Positions 1 through 13,400 of a stretch of DNA of 64,000 bases are shown piece by piece (the stretch's first letter is position 1; every line of letters starts with the position of its first letter). The notes under the pieces were generated by a model, which searched no databases, had not been told where the DNA came from, and worked only from the letters and a program-made list of their open reading frames with translations. The position numbers and the translations under genes were made by a program. The DNA comes from Liolophura sinensis (Eukaryota > Mollusca > Polyplacophora > Chitonida > Chitonidae), in contig NC_088295.1 of NCBI RefSeq assembly GCF_032854445.1, forward strand, positions 44,565,385 through 44,629,384, given 5' to 3'.

Positions 1-1401
1 TTGCAAAAGACCAACCACGGAAGCCACACGAAAAGCTTTAATCTTTCATTTCTACGAATCCATATCGGCATCGTAATGTCTTTTTATCCTCAAAATGGCT
101 TCTCTTCCCGCGACCTTGACCCCTATGAGGTTATCAAGGGAGCTCCGATTTTTGCACACAATCAATGTTTCGTATATCTTTTTCATATCCAAATAAAAAC
201 GGTGTAGCATTAAAATAATTACATTTTCAATTAAAGCTGTCATTTATTAACTTCACAACTTACTAAGACTTATCTTAATTAATGTTAATCCAGTGTAGGT
301 TGTGCACCAATCTTTCGCTTGGAGGTAAAATACTCACAAGGGAGAAGTCATTTTGCGTGTGCCATGCTTTGAAACGTCTGAAAATCGTCTGCCGCGCTGT
401 TGTTTAGTCAGCGAGAACATCGCTTCCTTGATATTTCTTTAAAATAATGAAGACTTATAGAGGCGTATTTTACGTATCATTCTAATCCTCGGATACTGTC
501 GTATCTAAGCAGTTACTTGTGTAAGTTTTGAATCCGATAACAGTAACCAGATGTAGATACACTTGGTATTTAGTGAGTTGTAAATGTTTTAAGAGCAAGG
601 TTTATTTCAATTCCATCATGAGTTATACTGATCTCTTACTAGAGATATGTTTAATACTTTGTTGGTCACTTAAGGTATAATCAATCACTTAGTTTGGACA
701 TGGAGATAGAATGCTTGGTGTGAACAAAAAGCTGTAATCAAATAACGCGAAGTATTGGTTACTCAACTTGTGGTGTACTCTAAGCGATTTTTTTTTTACG
801 ACATTCACATATATTCTTTAATTTTATATACATATAATCATATGGTATGAGTTGTCTGAGGAGTACTCATCTGCTTAGAACTGACATACTAACCTAGTGC
901 CAGTCCATCGAGATGAACTTGGTGTGCTAATTTAAAATATTGGCATTCACTGTATCACTGAGTCTATTCCTGTCTGTCAAAAAACTGCATACCATGTTTC
1001 CAAACTCTAACTTGATGGAACTGATTTCAGTGAGGTTTGTGTGGCTGGGGCTTAAACTTACATGTATTAAAAACTGAATGTAAGCTCTTAAATGCAAGGC
1101 ACTCTGACTAGAACAAACTGACTAGACTAGAACAAAAGCTGTCAGATAGTATGTTAGTACAGCAATTCTATGGATTAATAGGGTAAGTTGACAATGGTAC
1201 GGTGTAAAGGGGGCCAAAGTTAATTAGGTACAAACTGACTTGAAACTATCACCTCAATCATTGTTGGAAGAAGCATTTTATAAGAATACTTCACAGCAAG
1301 TGTATTCTCAAATTCTCTTTTTGTTTCCTCTTTTTATTCACATGCTATCATTTTTTTTTATAGAAGTTATTGTTTTTGTTTTCTTAATCAGATTGTTCAA
1401 G
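1..1401. other. TFIP11 upstream region, no gene seen
   Basis: No coding sequence is recognised in this stretch; its short open frames have no family resemblance. It must hold the TFIP11 promoter and probably a non-coding first exon, because the coding ATG at 1402 lies only about 10 bases after a good splice acceptor (a pyrimidine-rich run ending in AATCAG at about 1391). No TATA box or CpG-rich block marks the transcription start convincingly; the region around 300-540 is locally the least AT-rich part and is the likeliest place by inference. Confidence 0.4.
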
Positions 1402-4400
1402 ATGTCATCTCCAGAGGTTGATCAGTTCGAAATTAGTGAGAGAGACCTTGAAGATGCACTCAACCCAGGATCCTACCGCCCACGCATTTCGAAAAACAAG
1501 GCGACATACGGTAAACTTAATCAGCCATGAATGGGTGCTGATGATTATCTTGGCTTGAAACATACATGATATTGTTACATTAGTGCTGGATTTAAAAAAA
1601 ACAACATGAGTGTATCTGATTGTTTGCATGGAATGTAGATTACAATAATTCCTCAACTTCTTCACATGTTTGCAAGGTGTTTATTCCAGTGTATTCTGAA
1701 GGCATTATTTTGTATAAATTGTTAAATTATACTTTTTGTGAAGCTTTTGTGAATTATACTTTTTTTGTGAAAATGGCCAATCTAACTGTTGTAGTTGTAT
1801 ATTCAAAATGAAGTTATAAGTTTGCATAAATTGTTCTGAAGGTTTCTCTTTCATATGTGAAAAGATTGAAGAATTATGATATCTTCATATGTGCAAAACT
1901 AGTTAATTTGTCAAGCAATTGTTTGTAGAAGTCATAGTTGTCCTCTGGCATTTTGAACTAGTTTTTCCTTCAATAAATATAACCACTCTTATATTCATAG
2001 GTTTACAGTGATGTCATACCTGCTATGAGCCAATCAAAAGTGCGCTCTTTGTTCACCCGACCAGAGTACTGGAGGTGAAAACAAAGCAAATTTAACCCAG
2101 GCCTTGAATAAGATTTTACCATGAAAAACGAAAAATATAGCTTTTATGTAGGAAGTTCTTTCTGGAAAAGTAATCGGAAAGTGCCTAGCCTTTAAATATG
2201 ATAATTGTGGTGTCGTGTAGTACTTAAAACTTTCAAATTGGCAAAAATCTGCACTTCGCCATTTATCTCCATCTTATTTATTACCTCTTGCTCCTTGTGA
2301 GTAATCCGCATGTTCGAAACTATCATTTGATGAAATCAAACTGATCACATAAATTGTCTATTTGATTGTTTACATTTAAATGTACGAAGAGTAGCGGGCA
2401 CGCACTAGCTCAGCCACCTAAGGAGCTGCTTTTGTTTTTATAGTCGATGATTGGCTCTTTTTTCAGTCTAGTAGTCTAGGCCATAAAAGTTACATGTTAA
2501 ACTGAAATGGGGAAACATTGTTTCCTGTTTCGCCTGCAGTCCTGAAGTTTGTCAGGTACTTTGTAAGTGAACATGATTTCCACCAAGTCGTAACCTTTTG
2601 TCTCTAGACATAAGGTGACTGCAAATTTATTTTGTGTTTTACAGGCTGGGTGAAGAAAAAATATTCCTTTATAAAAAAGAATAAAAGTATAAAACTGAAT
2701 ATATTTTATTTTGTCCCTTCTTAAAAATTTTGCTGATTTTCCATTTTTCCAGACCAAGGTTTTCTGTTCATCTAAATATGCAGGAAAAATGGCTGCGATA
2801 GTCCGCATTTCCCAGAAATTAAATGTTATCAAGTTCAAAACAATAATTTAAATTGGATTAAATTATATTGATTGTGTGAATGAATATTCTTGAGCAAGGT
2901 GTTGAAATCTAGTGAAATAAACGTTCTTCACTACGACAGCTGCCAGGTTTTGGGGTGTTCTTTGCCAGGTAAATGTATATGATAAACCCTTTGAAACTAA
3001 GTAGAGTCAAACAAGTTAGGAGAGTTTTGAGTTAGAACTCTTTTGTCGTTAAAAATGAAACAGTACCATGTGACTTTGGAGGCGGTTAAGCAATTTTTTT
3101 TACAGTTATTTACTGATCAACTATCATACGTTTTCCGAAGACACAAATGACAACCCTTTTCATGAGAAATTTCTTAAACAAATTTTAAAAAGTTAAAAAA
3201 ATCCAGCTCCTTGATTATTTTGATCGATTGTCTACTCTAGATAAATTTTTCCATAACTTTTTTTTCAGGCGCTTAAGTAAAAGGGGTGAATAATAGTTGC
3301 CTAACATTTTTGGAAGGTTCCAAGTTGCAGTAGGACTTTTTACCTTAGCCACAGAAGAGTTCAAAGTTGAAAACGCCTCTGTTCTGAGACCTTCCAGTGA
3401 AAGGAATAAACAGCTGAGTGAACACAGATATTGGATGAAATGCATGGTAACTGTTCGGTGTATATTTTCAGGTATCTGGGCTGAGAGCGATGATGAGGAG
3501 GATACCAGACCCTCATTGGGGAGGAAAAAGAAGGCTAACTACACTGCCCCCATTGGGTTTATCAGTGGAGGACTCAAGCAAGGCTCGAAGGTGGTCAAAC
3601 CTGGACAGGAAGATGAAGAGGTGTGTTTTCTTTGATACTGTGTTTTCTTGACTTTGTTTTTCATAAATTCTGTCAGATAAGATAAAATAATGGTAAATAT
3701 GCATATATTATGAAACATAACAAAGGTGTCAGACATTATAATTTAAATAAATTTAATTTATAAAAACTAAAATAAGTCTGCCTATGTCGAGAACTAGTGA
3801 TACAGACAATGCTCAAATATACAGTATCGAAACTCTGTACCAGGGAGAATTGAATTTTAAGTGTTTTTTCGTAGTGTAAACTTCAAACTTGCTGAATTTA
3901 TTGTAGTGATTGCCGAATCTAGACTTGATATTTAACCCCACAACAAAAATGTTTTGCCTGTATCTTTGATGATTTATCCAGAAATGTCAAAGTCCAGTTA
4001 ATGAGGTCTACCAGTATATTGTTTCACATTCTCTGCTGCAGAGTTGAGTGCTGCACATATTTTTTTCATACAGGTAACATAGCTAGCAACTTTGTCAACC
4101 TGCTTTACATTGGACATCTAAAAAAAGCATTAATCCAGGCATCATGTTGTTAAGCCCTACTCATGACTTTTGACAAATTTTGAGTACTAAAGCCTCCAGC
4201 ACAGCAAAATATCAGAATTTTCCGTATGATACAAACAAATGGACAATACTCTCTATTTCTGTCCTCATTGTCCTGTCTTTTAAGAATAAAGAAGTGATTA
4301 AAGGAGAAGAAAATATAAAAATGATGCGAAAATCAGATAAAAGAGCATGAAAACTTATTTGCAAGTATGATCTTTAATATTTCTTCCATTTTTTCTTTCA

Positions 4401-7400
4401 GGAGAAAAGGGTATTTGAAAATATTTTTGCATAGTGGATATTTGGGACCACCTCTTGGTATTTATCGTCTTTGCCTACTAATGTTATAAGGATGTGATGC
4501 ATGCCTAGTATGTAAATTTGTTGTTTACGTCCAAACACATGCATGTATTTTTAATTATAATAATATTTGTGAATATATTAAAAATATAAACATGATTAAA
4601 ATCCAGGTTGAACACCTTTGTTAGCTGAAAAGACTAAATTCTAGCGCAACAATATTTATTAAACATGTCCTCATTTAAAATGTTATTATGCAAAGACAGT
4701 GTATGCTAAAAGGTGGTTCTAAATACGCACCATACAATTTACATTTACAACTAACTTTTCGTAACCTTCCATGTGAACTTCATTTAATTTTTATGTTTTC
4801 TCCACATATGGAGGGCCACGATCCTGATCTCTACCAGAATTGAATGGATTGGTGCTTAAAGTTACCTTAAGTCACTTAAAATTTCGTCCACAAAGGTGCA
4901 TTTTTAGAAGAAAATAAATGCCACAAAATATTATTTTCGGTGTTGAAACTTAAAATTTTCCAGTAGAATATTATCCAGTGTTCCCAGCAAACATCAAATC
5001 ACCTTTCTAAAATCAACATAACTCTTAGAATGAGGACAAATGTGTGAGTTAGTCATGAAAGAAATTGATGATCACGGAGGGTAGGTCAGTCTCTGCACAT
5101 GAAAATTTCAACTAAACCAGTGTATAACTTCTTTAGCAAAGTTACTGACAGACACATGAAGAGTCATGGAGACAGACAGCTAAACACTGGCGAAAACATA
5201 ACCTCCTATGGAAGGGGTAATTATGTTAGATGAGATGTTTACAGAAATTCCTTGGCTTTGTTCATCAGGATTCTGATGAGGACTTTGACACTGGGAACTT
5301 AGCAGCCAGCATAGCTAGAGAGAGGTTCAAGAGCAAGTCACAGAAACGCCCAGGAACTGGCTTCCACAAACACTCAGACAAGTAAGACTGTAATGACTGA
5401 GCAAGCTCAGCTTTCTACCCAAGTATATGTTACCTCCACATACTTATGTTAACTGTGTTTTAACCCTGCTTTGTTTTTAACAGAATAACACTGCATGCTG
5501 CTAGGATAATGAATGGAAGCCTAGACACCATATCTGTTTGATACATAATGATCCAGTTTATTGTTAAAATGCCCAAGTAATGTATGTGCATGTGCAGTGG
5601 CTCTGTAGCAGAAATGAAACCATGTATAATGCTATAATGGCCAATCGCCCAAGAACGTTCTCAGAAAGGTTAAGTCTATGATCTTGGATCTCTGGTTCTC
5701 AGAAATGTCAATAAAGCGGTACTGCTGACAGGTGAATGTTCTTGTACTGAAACGATCTCACAAAACTGTGATCAGGAGTAGGGACAGTTACACAACTGAA
5801 AACTTGAGATGGATGTCCTGTTGGCTCGGTTGGTAGAGTGCTGAATTGTGGATGAGATGCAGGGAGTAAAACATGTAACTGTGGTTACGCATGAATGGTG
5901 CTGAGGCACTGTACATCTTGACACACCAACCCACATCACATCTTCACATTTGTGCGCGTGCATGCTGACTAATCCATGTGTTGATGTGTGCGGTTAGACT
6001 GATCATTGTGTACAAGAATTGATTTATTTATTTCTTTATTTGCTTGATTTTTTATGCCATACTCAAGAATATTTCCCTTATAAGACGGCAACCAGAAATA
6101 TGGTGGGAGGAAACCTAAGCAGAGCCCCGGGGGAAACCCACAACCATCCGCACGTTTTTACAAGAATTAAACACATGCAGTATAATGTCATCAATATACA
6201 CAGCACAGAAGAATATCTTAAGCTAAATTAAGAAAAGGTGCCATTTACAGATTATGTGTAATTTTCAGAATTTCTAATGCTGGGCAGGCTGGTTGTGGTG
6301 GTTGTAATAAACTTTAAAGTACAGTCACTTAAATTGCAATCACTAAATCTTTACAGTCTATCAAATTCATTTTATTTCCAGGGCATTTGGAGGCTGGGAG
6401 AAGCATACCAAAGGTATTGGACAGAAACTACTGCAGAAGGTACTTACCTTAAAGCGCTTGTAATGTAATTTGGTATAGCATAACAGGCTCTCACAATCTC
6501 AAGTGTACAGGTGTGCGCTTGTGTCTCCAGTATAGCACAGGAGATTTGTAATATTCTTTACTATTTTCTTCAGGTTTGTCTAGCTGTTTTAAATTGTCAA
6601 ATAAACTTTCATGAGAAGGGAAATTTGCTTTTGAGAATTACAAGTAGATGTATTTCTGACCATTTGTACATGTACAATACATTTGAAATGCCTGATATAT
6701 TTAGTAGTGTCATTATTCCTCAAAATGTATTGTGTAAAAGCTGTAAAGCTATACTGTGTGAAAAGTATATTGCGTTTGAGTGAGATGGTGTTTTTCTTTG
6801 CCCTATTTAGTGACGGTAATATTTAGTTATTTTTAGTCAGTTAGCCTGAAGTGCTGCTGTTAAAACTGCTAATCTATGACCAGTGTTAGAGGTCACTTTG
6901 AACTGGGGTGCAGAAGTTCACAAAAATTGCAGTTTCTGAAATCTGCAATGGGAGGAGTATGAAAGTGTGTCCAAAATTGCAGTTGTTGAAGCCTGCATTG
7001 GGAGGAATCTGGAAGTTTACCCCTTTAAACCTGGGTATACCATATAAGTTGCACTGTGATGGGTGTAGAAGTGTAGCTGAAAATACTGAATTACATGTGG
7101 CTCCCTTTAAGTCACTGACTTGTGGGGACAAGCTATGGTTGTAAAATAAGGTGACACAAGCTAGTTGAAGATTTACCTTTAAAAGACAGATTTTAATTTT
7201 TTAAACTGATTTTAAATGCCCAGGATAAACCTTAGAAATAAACTAACAAAATCACCTATTGAAAGTACATGTACAATGCATTATACATGTATAACAGTTG
7301 TGGACAAAAAATGCCCACAAACAGTGCATATGAATGAAACAGTGTTCACTATGCTACAAAGCAGATTGTAAGAAATAATATATTATGCTTGTTGATCAGA

Positions 7401-10400
7401 TGGGATACGAGCCTGGTAAAGGCTTAGGGAAGAAGAGCCAGGGTATAACAGCCCCCATAGAGGCTGTCCAGCGGAAGGGAACTCGGGCAACACTTCAGTA
7501 CTATGGCCAGGAAAAACCCGCCTCGGCATACAAGAATGTTGTGGACTCGGACGAAGAAGAGGCTAAAGAGTTCAAAGAGCAACTTCAGCAGTGGAAAAAG
7601 CAACCAGAGGTAACATTTCACAGTGTTTGAGTTTTATGGTGGGATGTTTAAGTTACATGTATAATAAATTCTAATTTTAGAATGGAAAAGTTAGAAGCTG
7701 ACAGAAAGCTAAAGCAGATAATGAATTCTCAGAGAGATTTAGATAATAATAAAAAATACATGTAGTACATGTTAGCATTATGAATCATGCTCAAAGGAGA
7801 TCCCAGAGCAAAGTAAACGCTTTTTATCTGTGATCAGTAAAATTTTTGGCATCCTGTCTTTTAATAGGGACTAATTCTTTTAATGAAGGGTCTGAATGGA
7901 AAGTACCAGTTTTTGACTTTCGCAACTATTGTGAACCTTTACTTGATTTTAATCGAGCTTTCTGAATCACCTTATGCTAGTATCTGAATATATCAGATAT
8001 CCCATTTCAAGACGTCGTATAGCATGAATATCATTGTGTTGAATATGTTGGTTTATTTAAATACTCCCTTATTTTTCATCAGGGCCTGAGGAAAAGACCA
8101 AAGTATCAATACAAGACAGCTCAGGAGCTGATTGAAACAGGCAGCACCAAGAAGCGGAGAGGACCAGCCAGCGATATTGCCAAAGTGAAAGTGATTGACA
8201 TGACGGGCCGGGAGAAGAAGGTCCTCTCAGGTAAAATTTATCACATGCTCACTGGGGCTGGACAGTATAGGGCAGTAATATGATTCATGTGAGCAGTGCT
8301 TCTGTGGATGTTAAATGTAATGAGTTATATTGTACTTTGTTTTCTTTTGTATTACTACTGATGGAAGATAAAATATGGTCAATTTTGTGTGGGTTGGCTT
8401 CCATAATATTTCTTTTTGTGCCTCAGTCTCATCTTATTCCTGTGTAAATTCTTCAGTGTTGTTCAAATTGTGTTCATTAATTGTTGCACTGGGTTATCTT
8501 ATATTTCTCATTTGTGTCAGCAGGTTACTATGCTGTTTCTCATCTGTCTCACCAGGTTACAAAGCTATTTCTCATCTGTCTTACCAGGTTACCATGCTAT
8601 TTCTTATTTGTTTCACCAGGCTACTTAGCTATTTCTAATATGTCTCACTATGTTACCTTGCTATTTCTCACATGTCTCACCAGGTTACCCAGGCTACTTT
8701 GCTATTTCTAATATGTCTTACTACATTACCTTGCTATATCTCACATGTTTCACCAGGTTACAAAGCTATTTCTCATATGTTTCACCAGGCACAGCAAGCT
8801 TTTTCTCATTTTTCACCAGGGTATTCTATACCTCATATGTCTCACTAGGTTACCATGCTATTTCTCACGTCTTATCACATTACCTTGCTATTTCTCATCT
8901 GTCTCACCAGGTTACCATGCTGTTTTTCATTGGTCTCACTAGGTTACCATGCTATTTCTCATTGGCCTCACCAGGTTACCCAGCTATTTCTTATTTGTTT
9001 TATCAGGTTACTATGCCATTTCTCCTTTGTCTCACCAAGTCACCATGCTATTTGTCGTTTGTCTTACCAGGTTACCATGCTATTTCCCACCGCCACGACA
9101 GACCTGATGAAGATGAGGATGACTTCCAGGATGAAGGCCCCAAAGCCCGAGTGTTTGATATGCCAGAGCTAATCCACAACCTCAACCTGCTGGTGGACAT
9201 GGCTGAGGAAGAGATTGTACTCAATGACAGGAAGTATGTGCTCTCTTAGCCACTGAATGCCATAAATACATGGAACTTTAATTTAACTGATCTTTCAGGT
9301 CAACAGCTGAAGTGTTGCACTGCAGCTGACTTGCCTTTAATGGGTGATGTTTTGGTTCCAGTTTCTGCTGGAAGTTTTGCTTCAGCTTGAAGTTTGCTAA
9401 CTAGGTTTTTTTTGGTACATGTACTTTGTAAATTTCTGTGGTTTTCTGCATGAGCTTCCTGGTTTTTCCATCTTTGTTAAATATTCTTTAGTATGGTAGT
9501 AAAATCAGTTCATAAGAAATGAAATCTAGTCATAAACTGACATCTTATATAAGACACTTTATTGCACAAGAGTAAGTGAACCGTGGGAATACAGACAACA
9601 GACGCCATGCATGACGGTTGTTTACAGCTGGTATATAGTACTGAATAATAATTCATCTCTTAACTTAAATGCTTTGAAAACAAAAAGACTTAAACTTCGA
9701 ATAACAGATTTGGAATTTTCTGTCAGTAATGAAACCAGTTTCTGCCAGTTAGGATATTTCCAGTGAAAAGGTAGAGTATACTTTTTACGCAAATTACTGA
9801 ACGCTGGGGCAAACAAGAATGAAATGAAACTCATCCTCCAGTATATTAGATAGTACACATTTTCTATTTTCTACTGTCTACATACAGTCACGTAGAAAGA
9901 TGCTCTAGTGGATGTGCTCAGACACTCGTTCCAATTCTGCTTGAAATTATCTCTTAACCTTAATTTCACTGTAGACAGAAAAACATTGACATTTCCAACA
10001 CTTTGAACCCAGTATACATCCTTTAACCCCAAATTACAAAGCAGATTGCGTAATCGCATACACCAGATTTCCTTATTGGGATAAAGATATACATCATGTA
10101 ACATTATATTATACATTTGCTTTCGTCAAGAAATAACAATTTCGTCCAAAATTTAACTATAATGAACGTACATCTTGTGAATAAATCTATCCTTCAGAGT
10201 TGACCAGAGATGAAGTCATTTTGTGTAAAGCGCTTTACCTCGAGAACAGACTTACAAAATTGAAGGTGGACAGTTTCTAATCTTTCACCTATAGAGAAAC
10301 CTTGCACTTCAGCCTGGTAATTCAAAATCGGAAGCACAGGTTTATAAAATGGTTGTGATTAATGATGAACTGTTACGTTATCAAAGTTATACAGATTTTA

Positions 10401-13400
10401 TTCAAGCAGAATTAGCTGTCAGGGCTTGACCAGATAAAACATTAGCTGCCTCACTGAAAGAGCCTCCTGTTGTAAATGCGATACCTAGATAGCTAAATTT
10501 ATTCATAATTTCTAATTCTGTTTAATTGTAATAAAAAAATAATTGTTTGCATGTCCCCACCCTTTTCGGAATATCATAACTTTAGATTTATTCACATTTA
10601 CTATCATTTGCCACCTGTCACAAGAATTTTTTAATATATAGAAAGCCTTCTGCAACTGTCGTGTCCGCAAAAATAACATTGTCATCTGCATATAAAAGTA
10701 AAAACAGCTTCATCGTGTTTACATCTATACCATCAGCTCCTTTAAGAAACAATTCATCTTCAAGATCATTCAGATACATCGCAAATAAAAACGGAGACAA
10801 ACACTCCCCTTGTCACACTCCTCGAGCACAGAAAAAAGGATTACTAATGTCATTATTTTATGTCAACACATGATTTTAAAGACGCATACATCAATTTCAA
10901 AATAATTAATATCCTACCTCGAATGCCTAATTTTAGTAACTTCATCCATATTAGATCTCTAACAATATGATCAAAGTCTTTTGTAAACTCAACAAAAGCC
11001 GAATATAATGTTTTCTTAGTATTCAATATTCAATTGATCTAACAATTCAAAACAAACATATTATTAACTGTACCCATCCGGGCCCTCTATGCTGTCTGTG
11101 CCTCCACATATACACTATATTTACCTGCTGATGCGTAAAGCTGGTTGTTTATTATGCGTATAAAATTTTACAAAGATTACCTAAAAGGGTTATGCCACGA
11201 AAATTCTCTATATCGTTTACACTGCCTTTCTTATGCAGAGGAATAATGTAACCTTCAGGCTAAGAATCAGGAAAATATCCACTGGACAGAATTGCATTGA
11301 GTAACGCTAATAATACAGGTTGAAGAAAACCTATGCCATAAATAAAAAATTCATTAAGTAACCAATACGAACCACTAGACATATTCCAACTCATCAAACG
11401 TTATTTGTATTTCTACCTGCATAAAATTACTCACGTGTTCAGCGTCCTTGTCTGATATAAAAAAAATTTGCTATCAGGGTTATTAATGGCTTTGAAATAT
11501 CTCATGAAATTAGACATTGGGATAGCTGGTGATTGCAGAGGGACAACACTTCTTAGAAGCTTCCAACATTTTTTCCCATTTGAAAATCTTAGTCTCTCAA
11601 ACTTCCTAGTTTGGGTGCTCTTAAAATGGCGTCTAACTTTCCATATAACTCTCTTATACTCAATACGAGCTGTCACCGGAGCAGTTCTGCTGTATTCAAT
11701 TTTTTCTTTCCTAAAACACTTTAATCTCTTATAAAATATTTCTTGCTTAATATCACATTCATCGTTGAACCATTGTGACGAGGGACTAGCCAGCTTGGTT
11801 CTGTTCGCAGTTTATTGATTAATTTATTATTAATTCTTCTGAAAATCATACAACATACATGTGCTTGTACTACCTCAGAAATATAAGTGTCCATTACTAA
11901 GTGGTTTGGGGATTTGAGACAGATGGAAGTTGTCAGAGCCCCTGAATCAGCCACACTCTGCCCAAAATGGTGTATAACTGTTCTGGATTGACTAAATATG
12001 GTTGTGGAAACTTGCTCTTTGCTTTAGGCTACGACATGAGAAGGACATGATCATTAACATGAATCATGAGAGAGAAAGACTGGATGCAATCTGCAGGGAA
12101 GAAGAGAAACAGATTGAGAGGCTGAACAAAGTGTTAGACATGGTAGCTAGGTGAGCCTTGCATCCATTGGGTCAACTGCTTTGCCTTCAATGTTATTATC
12201 TACCTTTGATTGTTTAGAATATACAAAATTTTTATTTTATCCATATCCATATCTAACTTGTTAGAAAGGTTGTCTGTAACTTGCGAAAGGTCAGTGGTTT
12301 ACCCCAGGCCCTTCAGTTTCTTCCACCTCTAAAACTGATAGCCATTATATTTGTGAAAAATTTTTGAGCATTGCGTTCATCAACAGTCAAACAAATAACT
12401 AACATTTATAATGCTGTACAAACTTAGCATAATAAAAGAAAAGGACTAGTACCAAAAAACAACGGAAAATCATTTCTTTGTCTGATATTTTCAGATATGT
12501 TGAGAAACAAGTCTAAAAAACCATTGTTGTTAACTAATGGCCTGTGACTTACACCCTGTAATATGAGAGTTTTTCTCTCAGTTTTTACTGTGTTGTGTGT
12601 GTTATGTTAGTTGTGAGGAGAGGACAAAGCCTGACTGCCCCAACCCCCTGAGTCTGGCTGAGTGTGTGGAGATATTCCAGACTCTGCAGACTAGCTATTA
12701 TGAGGAGTACAAGATGTATGATCTCTCAGCTCTTGCAGCAGCCCTAGTATTCCCCATGGTAAGTATATTTTTGTACAGTTTTATAATTTGAATGTTTGTG
12801 ATTATGTCCTACATATGTCCTCCACAAAATGTTGCTGGGCACTTGACAGTTGTACCAAAATGTATCCATGTGAAGAGTTATACATTAAAACCTCCAGCTT
12901 TCTGAGGTTTGATACAAATTAGTTGGGAAGTGATAAATTTTTTTTTTTTTAAATTTAGGTTTAATTTCACATTTCTATTTGTGAATTCAATCACAATGTA
13001 AAACTACAATTCAAGATGTAGTCTAACTTTCTGGATTTTCAAATTGTAATCGACTTAATATCTTTATGTAATAGCTTTCATTTATTTATTTATTTGATTG
13101 GTGTTTTATATTTTACTTATACGAAGTCGGTGGTACATTTCACATGATCATTATTTCAAAGTGGGAAAAAGTAAGTCTTGACATCACATCTCAGATTTTG
13201 AAACTGATACCCATTGCAGCCTGGGAAGTTATGATTGGATGAATTTCTTTAACAGATGAGGCAGTACTTTAAGAACTGGGACCCGCTGAGAGAGCCCAGG
13301 TATGGTGTAGAGGCCGTGAAAGAGTGGCGTTATCTACTCGAGGGTTCCACTAGCCAGTACAGTCAAGACATCAAGAACCTAAGTCCTTACCAGCAGTTAC

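Noticed and set aside
2020-2480. Inverted GAGCCAATCA words about 430 bp apart, possibly the ends of a MITE
   Set aside because: Only about ten bases match at each end and no other copy was noticed; too short to support an element.
5815-5960. tRNA-like start (GGCTCGGTTGGTAGAGTGC) suggesting a further SINE family
   Set aside because: Only an A-box-like word is visible; no second copy or recognisable body was found in this window.
8375-9249. Overlapping hydrophobic open frames that look like a membrane protein
   Set aside because: They are readings of the stop-free 32-bp intronic minisatellite in three frames; only the last part (from 9071) is a real TFIP11 exon.
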